A stretch of DNA of 64,000 nt, from assembly GCA_030280995.1 (NCBI GenBank), contig JASXTE010000004.1, positions 18,429,185 to 18,493,184 on the forward strand, read 5' to 3'. Positions 57,157 to 64,000 of this stretch are shown here, piece by piece (position 1 is the stretch's first letter; every line of letters begins with the position of its first letter). The DNA is from Hemileia vastatrix. Taxonomy: Eukaryota > Basidiomycota > Pucciniomycetes > Pucciniales > Zaghouaniaceae. The notes under the pieces were generated by a model that was not told where the DNA came from, made no database searches, and saw only the letters and a list, made by a program, of their open reading frames with translations. The translations under genes and the position numbers were made by a program.

Positions 57157-57924
57157 TATCCGCTTTTATCTGGATTTTCTATTTATGGTATAGATCTGTG
57201 TTATTATTAATAGTGATGGAGGGTCCTTACTGGAGGTATGGGTGTTGAAACTGCTTGAAGTGGATGCCATGGGGAGGTGATGGGCCCTCACAGTGCTGTA
57301 ATTTCCGGGGATAGCAGTGACATCATCTGGATTGAAGGTCTGTGCACTCCAGTGGATTTGGGTATAAGTAAGAAGGGATTTTGAAGGTTATTTATCATCA
57401 TTAAATTACTAAAATTCAAACAACCACCATAATACAATTATTAGCATTCAGAAATATATTATAAATCCATTATAAATTGATATTATCTTTATATAAGCTA
57501 TAACTATATTTTATTCTTCTATTATCCACCACTAGCACGCATTTAAATCCAAGTATTGTGAGTTTTATTTGAGTATAACTATTTTATTAGTTTTTCCTTG
57601 AGGTTTAATCACTAAATAATTTATCAATAAGTAGTAGGACCATAAATAAACACTATTATATCATACTTATATACTAGACTATACTGACAGCAAATATCCT
57701 AAATTATTATATATGCATAAGCTCAGGTTAGATCAATTTGTGCTCAATTTGTGCTCAACAGAGGATCAAAATCAAGTTATGGAGGATCAACTTGTGCATA
57801 ACATGGAATCAGTTGATATTCTGTCTATAATCAATCTGAGAATAAATGTACTTCCAATACAATTTTTCATATTGTTATGGAGTGAGAATAACCCTGGAAT
57901 AATAAGAGACACTCTGGAGCTCAA

Positions 57925-57968
57925 AGAGAGAAGATTGCTAGCAGTTCACCCCCAAATTTTCTATGGTG
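57925..57968. repeat. Right TIR of X copy 2
   Basis: On the plus strand it reads AGAAGATTGCTAGCAGTTCA, CCCCCAAATTTTC and TATGGTG. Its inverse is at 31,742-31,787 and a third copy is at 1,400-1,443. TTA follows at 57,969-57,971. Confidence 0.85.
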
Positions 57969-57971
57969 TTA

Positions 57972-59400
57972 TATGAGAATTTTAAGTTGTCAATTCTTTG
58001 AATATAATTTTTCCAATCGGAGCTGGCTTCCCCATCATAAGTTGGGTACTTATCAATCTTTTGCAAGTTCTTCTGATTGGATTTAGTTTCACTAATCTTA
58101 GGTAAATTCAATAACTCATTCACTCTGTATAAATGGTCTTGTATTTCCTCTTTCACAGATTTGTGACTTACATTTGTTTTCTCTGACTTGACACTATCAC
58201 CAGATAGATTTACTTGTGGTGGTATGGGAAATGATTGAGGTTCATTTTTTCCAATGAAAGATTAATATTATACTGTGTATACTTATGATTATCCTGGTTC
58301 ATTAGTCAATTAGCAGTTTCAATCTAAACTTTAGTTTATCTTTGTAACAGATCAGAGACACCCTGATTTGTTTGTGCAAAATATAACTTACTTCTTGATT
58401 CAAATTTTAATAAATTTCTTCATAAAATTTTTCTAACTCACAGAATTTGTTTGAAAGTTCACTATATTTATTACTTAAAGAATCATATTTAAGATTTAGA
58501 GCCAAGTGTTCATTCTCTAATTATTTATTTCTTGTTTCCAGTTGAGAAATGTTCAATTTCAAGGAAAAAAGTTCATCACTTGTGAGCTTAATTGTCTGTT
58601 CCTCACACTCAGTCATTCTATTCTATGATGCTGAAAAAATTCTATGGAAAGTTGGGTTATTATTAAAATACTACATTTCTTCCTTCTTTATTTTTTCACT
58701 GTTTTGTGAACTTCTCATCTCACTAATAAGTTGTGGAAACTGAGGATTAACTGTATTATTATTATAAATAGTCCTGTTGTTATTAAAAAAAGATAAATCA
58801 GGTGTATCTACATCAAAAACTAATTGTCTTAAGTCCTCCTCAATTTTCTGTACAGATTTTAAATCAATAAAATTACCTATATTGTAATAATCAGTATTGT
58901 ATTCAACCTAACAGGTTAATCTACTTACCATGGGATAGGAGCAAGCCCTGACTTTTGGCGCTTTTGCTCTCTTTTGTAGGGGTGAGCTGAGGAGGTCTTA
59001 TGAGGGGGTGGATCCCTGTTGCAATTGTGGCTTGACTACTGCTGATGGAATCAATCTCACTTTGACTTCTCTACCAAGATTTTTTCCTGGGAATGATGTG
59101 ACCCTCTGGTAGGGGGCTGTTAGCTTGGCTGCCCTACCATTAACTCTGCCAAGGTTTGATTCATTTGTTGGAACCCCACCTTGCAGTTGTTTTGCAACTT
59201 CTCTACCTCCTTTAGCATGGTAGATTTTAATTCATCTAGTTTCAGAACCTGTTTGGACAGATGAGAAAGTTTATCCTAGAGAGGAGATGAAGTCTTTTTA
59301 TTTTTTATCTCTTTTAGAAGGGCATCCTTTTTCTGTTTGCTCATAGACTCTGGTTTTGTGCAAGATTGGCCCTCCATGGTGAAGTCCTGGAGCAATGTTT
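57972..59400 (-). pseudogene. N-terminal gag of G2
   Basis: On the minus strand, about 59,345-59,130 holds MSKQKKDALLKEI and EVEKLQNNCKVGFQQMNQTLAEL, homologous to G1 1,562-1,771. Coiled-coil pieces follow, then the open piece 57,938-58,156 with MKEEIQDHLYRVNELLNLPK and KIDKYPTYDGEASSDWKNYI. The frame runs into the X terminus at 57,968. Stops occur between about 58,200 and 59,100. The rest of gag is at 31,738. Confidence 0.7.
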
Positions 59401-59972
59401 TTAACTTTCTACCTGGTGTTATAAGCAGTTTTTTCAATTAAATTGTCCTATGGAGCACTCATTGTGTCTTAAATAACAACTCTTCACATCTAAAAAAGGG
59501 AAAACCTATATGGTAATTAGTAGACAAAAATTATTGGCAATACAATTACAATTAAAAGCACTGGAGCTTACCATGAATGTATATCTTTATTTGTTTAAAT
59601 TAAATATAAGTAAATTTTATAAAAAATCTTTTAAAAATAAAATAATAACTTTAACTAGACCTTTATAAGGGTGACAAATTAGATTACCAAACTTTAACCA
59701 AATACAAATTTAATCGGGTGTTATATTGGTGTCCAAATACCAAGTGAAATTGGGTTTATATTGGGTACAGTTACTACTGTAAATACCTAATTTTTATTAT
59801 AAAAAATTAGTAAAAGTATTATATGTTTCTTTTCTGCAATCACTCAGTTATGATGACCTACTAATGTGCTTCATACCCAAATATTTGGTTTTTATGAGAT
59901 ATAATAGAGTAAAAATCAGGTCCTAAGGCTTATACAAAATAATAAGTAATAACTAAGGAAACACCTCCAATT
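59401..59972 (-). other. Leader of G2 between 5' LTR and gag
   Basis: AT-rich, non-coding. The bases just inside the LTR end (59,973) read ATTGGAGGTGTTTCC on the minus strand, where a PBS would lie, but no clear tRNA match can be claimed. Part of it matches the G1 leader at 1,450-1,560. Confidence 0.55.
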
Positions 59973-62332
59973 GTCACTGTGTGATAGTATTTAAACATGA
60001 TTTAATAGTAATTATTAATGGTCCTACTACTTATTGTTAAATTATTATTAAGTGATTAAACCTCAGGGGAAGACTAATAAAATATTTATTCTCAATATAA
60101 ACTCACTATACTTGGATTTTATGCATGCTAGTGGTGGAAAATAGAATAATAAAATATAGTTATAGCTTATATAAAGATAATATCAATTTATAAATGCTTT
60201 ATAATTTATTTATATATTATAATAATTGTTTTATAATGTTTATGTCAGTACAGTCTAGTATATAAGTATGATATAATAGTGTTATTTTATGGTCCTACTA
60301 CTTATTAATAAATGATTTAGTGATTAAACCTCAGGGGAAGACTAATAGAATAGTTATACTCAAATTAAACTCACAATAATTGGATTTAAATGCGTGCTAG
60401 TGGTGGAAAATAGAAGAATAAAATATAGTTATAGCTTTTATAAAGATAATATCAATTTATAAGGGCTTTATAATATATTTCTGAATGTTAATAATTGTAT
60501 TGTAGTGGTTGTTTGAATTGTAGTAATTGAATGATGATAATAAACCATCAAAATCCCTCCTTACTTATACCCAAATCCACTGGAGTGCACAGACCTTCAA
60601 TCCAGATGATGTCACTGCTATCCCCGGAAATTACAGCACTGTGAGGGCCCATCACCTCCCCATGGTGTCCACTTCAAGCAGTTTCAACACCCAGACCTCC
60701 AGTAAGGACCCTCCATCACTATTAATAATAACACAGAGTCATACCATAAATAGAAATCCCAGATAAAAGCGGATACCATAAAGAAACAGGTAAAATAAAA
60801 GATCAAAAAGAGATTTAATGAAACTAAAAGCATATAAAGGAAACAAATAAAATGTCCAAGCCCCCAATAGCATCCCCAAGCATCCACATTAACCCAAAAA
60901 CATCTTTCCAACCCATAAATCCGTGAATAACCATCCAAGGAAGTAATTTTAGTTGTCCAAACTGGGTGTATGCGCCTGATATAGGTGTCTATGCTTCTGT
61001 AGGCGTTGTAAATCCACTGATTTCGTCCATATGACCTAAAATAAGCAGAAAAACAAATGTTATAGGCTATTAAGGGGCTAAAACCCACTTATATACCTAA
61101 ATATACATAATATACTGCATATTTCACTGAATATGAGATTTATGTATACATATAAGCTTATGTATGTCAATAATTACTTCATATCACTTAAGATAAGTAT
61201 ATTATGACTCCATTAACACCTTAATAAGTATTATTAGGCCATGGATAAGCTATTTAAACTATTATAAATTATATAATAGAATAATAATTATATATATATA
61301 TAATAAAATAATATATATTATTATTTTAACCTTATTTTTAAGATATAAGCTTAATCTAGTTAAGGTTATCTTATTTTAAGCATAAGAAATACTCAGTCCT
61401 AAGGATATTTAGGCTGACAGTTTATTAGAAGTTTAGTAAGTAAGTGATGATCTAATAACCAGTCAAAATCCTCCCTTACTTATACTAAAATCCACTGGAG
61501 TGCACAGACCTTCAACCAGATGATGTCACTGCTATCCCCAGGAATTACAGCACTGTGAGGCCCCATAAACTCCCAATGGCGTCCAATTCAAGCAGTTTAA
61601 ACACCCAGAACTCCAGTAAGGACCCTCAATCACAATTAATGATACCACAGGCCCATACAATAAATAGAATAAAGAGATAAAAGCGGATACCATAAAGAAA
61701 CAGGTAAAATAACTCATCTAAAGAGTATATAATGAAACCCAAAGAATATAAAGGAACAAAATTAAATTTCCAAGCTCCCATTAACATCCCCAAGCATCCA
61801 TATTAGCCCAGTAGTCATATCCCAACTCATAAATCCGTGAAAATCCATCCAAGGAAGCAGATTAAGCTGTCCAAATTAGATATATGCACCTGAAAAAGGT
61901 GTGTATGATTGTGCAGGCGTTTTGAGTACACTTAATACTTCCATCTGACCTAAAATAAGCAGAAAAATAAAGTTCAAATGTAATTAAGAGGTTAAAACCC
62001 ACTTATAGACCTAAATATACATAATATAACTACATATTTTACTGAATATGAGGTTTATGTATACATATAAGCTTATGTATGTCTATAATTACTTAATATC
62101 ACATAAGATAAGAATATTATGACTCCATTAACACCTTAATAAGTAGGATTAGGCTATGGACAAGCTATTTAAACTACTATAGATCATATAATAGTGTAAT
62201 AATTATATATATGTGTGTTATAACCATATATATAAGTATTTTAACTTTTTTTAAGTTATAATCTTAATGTAAGTAAGGTTATTTTATTTTAAAAATAAGA
62301 ATTACTTATTCCTGGAGATACCTAGGCTGACA
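59973..62332 (-). repeat. 5' LTR of G2, split by a solo LTR
   Basis: 61,425-62,332 gives the first 908 bp, starting TGTCAGCCTAGG, and 59,973-60,242 gives the last 270 bp, ending at CAGTGACA. The 1,178-bp total equals the other G-family LTRs. The interruption is 60,243-61,419 plus one GTTTA. To the right lies N1b gag. Confidence 0.82.
60243..61419 (-). mobile_element. Solo G-family LTR inside the G2 5' LTR
   Basis: A 1,177-bp LTR bounded by TGTCAG and CTGACA on the plus strand. It is flanked by perfect 5-bp duplications GTTTA (60,238-60,242 and 61,420-61,424). No internal element sequence adjoins it. The host LTR continues on both sides. The ORFs on both strands recur only with the LTR. Confidence 0.88.
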
Positions 62333-62339
62333 GGAATTC

Positions 62340-62515
62340 TTAAAGTCCAGAGGGATGTCTTCTACAGATTGAATTGAACGTTTGCGCTCCCTTACATCAA
62401 GAGGTTCAAGGGAGTGAGTGCAAGAAACAAGAAGTAAGGAGGTTGGCCTATCCCTAGTGCAAGCTCTAGTATTAGTTCCCATGGAAGGGGGAGTGCATTG
62501 AACAGGTGCTGTTTA
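62340..62515 (-). pseudogene. First ~58 codons of N1b gag
   Basis: On the minus strand the sequence aligns with N1 gag from its start: APVQ, TRACTRDRPT, THSLEPLDVRER, RSIQSVEDIP. The initiation ATG is changed. It breaks off at the G2 LTR (62,332) with GGAAT between. It shows that 62,578-63,344 is the 5' LTR of a minus-strand chromovirus. Confidence 0.72.
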
Positions 62516-62577
62516 GATTTAGCACCTTTAAATAGTAGTAGTACAAAGAATGAGAACTTTGTAGAATTAAATTATAC

Positions 62578-63344
62578 TGTCACCTGACAACCTATGCACA
62601 AGGTCAACGATTATCCCAAAGTAAGTGAGATAAGAGGATGAGGGGGCAACAACTTTGATGCACAGAGGATGACTTCAAGTTTGTGACTCAAAGATAGGAC
62701 TGAGTAACTAGACTGGTTTCTAATTTTATTCAAGGAATAGTTTAATGTATAATGAAGGAGCACTAACTATTGTGGTAATCTCAAAAATGGTTGCAGCTTA
62801 ATAATCAAAGGAAAGATTTAAGTATTTAGGATTTTAGTAAAATTGATTATTAAGAAATAAAATGAAAATTATAATAATAGCCAAACAAGAGTTTAGCTAC
62901 TATCACAAATATATTTTATAATTTAATTCTAGAGAAAGTCAAACCACAGTAACCCCCTTTTAAATATCCTATTCCTCCTCACACTGACCCATTAAACAAC
63001 CAGGCTTTTGTTACTCACAGACCCATTTAATCCAATAAATTTATTAATTACTAATTAATCTAACCTTATAATCTTTCTTTCCTGTTCCTACTTCCCAGAC
63101 CCATAATTACCTCTTTTGAATATTGCCTTGACTTTAGTGCTATAGCACACATAGATTTCTTATGTTTGAAAAGTACAAGCATATTTAAATTTAAGATACT
63201 TCATAGTTTGAATGGTGCAGCAAATTTGAGAACACAATAGAGTGTAATCTTTTCAATATCCCTTTTTACATATTGCTAGGAGTTAGGCTGGAATAGTGGT
63301 GTAATTGAGGTATTTTTGCTTTGAGTGTCCTGTGGTGCGTGACA
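62578..63344 (-). repeat. 5' LTR of N1b
   Basis: TGTCACCTGACAACC to GTGCGTGACA, 767 bp. It shares many changes with 23,631-24,416 that N1 lacks, for example AGTAAGTGAGATAA, GATGAGGGGG and GATAGGACTGAGTAACTA. It is therefore the partner LTR. The right flank CCACC pairs with CTACC at 23,626-23,630. Confidence 0.8.
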
Positions 63345-64000
63345 CCACCTATCACTGAAAAAATTTCTTCTTATCTCTTTCTGTTTTTATTATTCCTGTT
63401 CCTTAACAGATCATGGAAAACATTGGATCCCCTGATTTTGGCCCATAAATTCTTCCTTGCTTCACTGCTACCAAGGACTATACTTGAAAACAGTGCATGC
63501 ACATGTGTAGACCCTGCACTCTCACTCTACCAACTCCAGATGCTAAACTATACAACAGGGCTTATTACTCTTGAAACTCCAAAAAGAAATGATGTGATAG
63601 AGATGCAACCTTCCCTATTCCTCCACCTTCACCTTCTCACAAATACATCTTCAGATCCCCTACTAGATCCCCAAAACTAGGTCCAACCTCTTCTTGTTTA
63701 TCTTTGGCTTCTTCCAGGAGATCCATGTGATCAGTCCCCAGACCTTTCTTTAAAAGAACTGCTTTATCTTTCAAAAATTCTGCTTCTATCTCTTCAGTTT
63801 CAGCTTAAAATACTTCAAAATTAACTCCTACTCTTTTAGACCATGTCCATGCAACCCCCTAACATCAGGCGGCCCACCTGCCTTTCTGGGAAGTAAAAAT
63901 CGGGCTCAAAACTTTCAAAATCAATCAGAAAACATCCATAATCATCCAAAAGGCAACAACACTTCTACCCAACAGCCACCTAGTGTTCCCAGAGAAATGC
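63345..64000. other. Flank of N1b, no gene identified
   Basis: A 119-codon ORF (63,321-63,680) begins inside the N1b LTR, so it cannot be an old gene as it stands. Another frame has scattered Cys (CMHMCRPC) and Ser/Pro-rich stretches, faintly like the ORF at 22,363-23,048. This should be the continuation of the DNA left of 23,631, but the similarity is too weak to assign. Confidence 0.35.

Larger units (their letters stand above)
37706..57689 (+). mobile_element. Solo G-family LTR, split by N1
   Basis: 37,706-38,352 and 57,162-57,689 together make one 1,175-bp LTR, TGTCAGCC to ATACTGACA, aligned end to end with the LTRs at 7,411 and 60,243. The flanks are GAAAA and GCAAA, a 5-bp duplication with one change. 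Both flanks are X sequence, with no G-family internal region next to it, so it is a solo LTR left by recombination. It is interrupted at GGTATCC by N1. Confidence 0.82.
31742..57968. mobile_element. DNA transposon X, copy 2 (about 6.2 kb after removing nested insertions)
   Basis: The left end, read inward, is AACCACAGGAAATCTGAGGG and then TGAATTGCTAGCAGTT. The right end, read inward, is CACCATAGAAAATTTGGGGG and then TGAACTGCTAGCAATC. TIRs are about 45 bp and include the palindrome TTGCTAGCAR. TTA flanks both sides (31,739-31,741 and 57,969-57,971), and the G1 gag shows the empty site with one TTA. The inside holds an ATGCAT-rich block, a satellite of hairpin units and no transposase. It is likely non-autonomous. 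The 3-bp TSD suggests PIF/Harbinger-like mobilisation (inference). Confidence 0.85.
27205..62332 (-). mobile_element. Gypsy element G2, split by X copy 2
   Basis: Minus-strand order is: 5' LTR (62,332 to 59,973, interrupted by a solo LTR), leader, gag N-terminus (59,400 to 57,972), transposon X (57,968 to 31,742), gag C-terminus, protease, RT, RNase H, integrase (31,741 to 27,276), then the first ~65 bp of the 3' LTR. Rejoining the two gag halves across X reproduces the uninterrupted G1 sequence around 2,930-2,945 with a TTA duplication. The 3' LTR is cut off at 27,205 against N1b, so its outer boundary is deleted. It is the same family as G1. Confidence 0.82.
23631..63344 (-). mobile_element. 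Old chromovirus N1b, outermost member of the nested stack
   Basis: The left LTR (23,631-24,416) and right LTR (62,578-63,344) have the same orientation and resemble each other more than they resemble N1. The flanks are CTACC on the left and CCACC on the right, a 5-bp duplication with one change. Reading the minus strand, the 5' LTR is followed by the first codons of gag (about 62,510-62,340), then element G2, then RNase H, integrase and chromodomain remnants (27,204-26,340), an antisense gene and the 3' LTR. Gag to RT is missing, so a deletion occurred after G2 entered. Everything from 27,205 to 62,332 is inserted DNA. Confidence 0.75.

Noticed and set aside
57713..57976. 87-codon ORF resembling 1,179-1,430 (83 codons)
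   Set aside because: Looked like a conserved small gene, but the similarity is at DNA level and runs through the TIR to the transposon end.

Overview
The window looks like transposon-packed intergenic DNA from a fungus, most likely a rust (Pucciniales, Basidiomycota). The case rests on Ty3/gypsy polyproteins of the rust/basidiomycete type, a PIF/Harbinger-like transposase with a SANT-like partner, a TET/JBP-like dioxygenase of the kind expanded in basidiomycetes, a Helitron remnant, introns of about 54-70 bp with GTNNGT...YAG ends, and very AT-rich decayed DNA. I see no single-copy host gene, rRNA, tRNA or CRISPR. The species assignment is inference.

Left part (1-23,630). The window opens in the right end of a DNA transposon, called X here (1-1,443). 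X is inserted in the leader of a decayed plus-strand gypsy element, G1 (1,444-8,780), whose 3' LTR carries a small MITE. After tandem repeats and an unassigned stretch comes a Pro/Thr-rich array in which every unit looks like an exon plus a short intron (about 11,000-12,195). Next is a complete Harbinger-like transposon (12,879-19,496). It holds a SANT-like protein gene on the plus strand, a broken TET/JBP-like 2OG-Fe(II) dioxygenase gene on the minus strand, an inverted pair of C-rich and G-rich minisatellites, and an apparently intact two-exon DDE transposase on the minus strand. A Helitron remnant (19,970-21,520) and a small ORF with a Zn2Cys6-like cysteine pattern (22,363-23,048) follow.

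Right part (23,631-63,344). By matching LTR ends, target-site duplications and split coding regions, almost all of it resolves into one stack of nested insertions. An old chromovirus N1b (23,631-63,344, minus strand, flanks CTACC/CCACC) contains gypsy element G2 (27,205-62,332, minus strand). G2's gag is split by a second copy of X (31,742-57,968, TSD TTA). X contains a solo G-family LTR (37,706-57,689, flanks GAAAA/GCAAA). That LTR contains a younger chromovirus N1 (38,353-57,156, minus strand, TSD TATCC). N1 contains an almost unmutated gypsy-like element N2 (39,318-49,249, plus strand, TSD ACGT). A separate solo LTR (60,243-61,419, TSD GTTTA) sits inside the 5' LTR of G2. Decay follows the nesting: N2 has intact ORFs and LTRs with about one mismatch, N1 has LTRs about 98% identical and many stop codons, and G2 and N1b are heavily decayed.

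How the parts work together. N2 encodes Gag-protease and, through a probable -1 frameshift, integrase, but no reverse transcriptase or RNase H. Its recent movement therefore implies help in trans. Both N1 and N1b carry, antisense to gag-pol, a spliced gene whose N-terminus has Gal4-type Zn2Cys6 spacing. X has 3-bp TSDs, about 45-bp TIRs and arrays of a 20-bp-stem hairpin, but no visible transposase. All boundaries were read by eye and may be off by a few bases, more in decayed regions.
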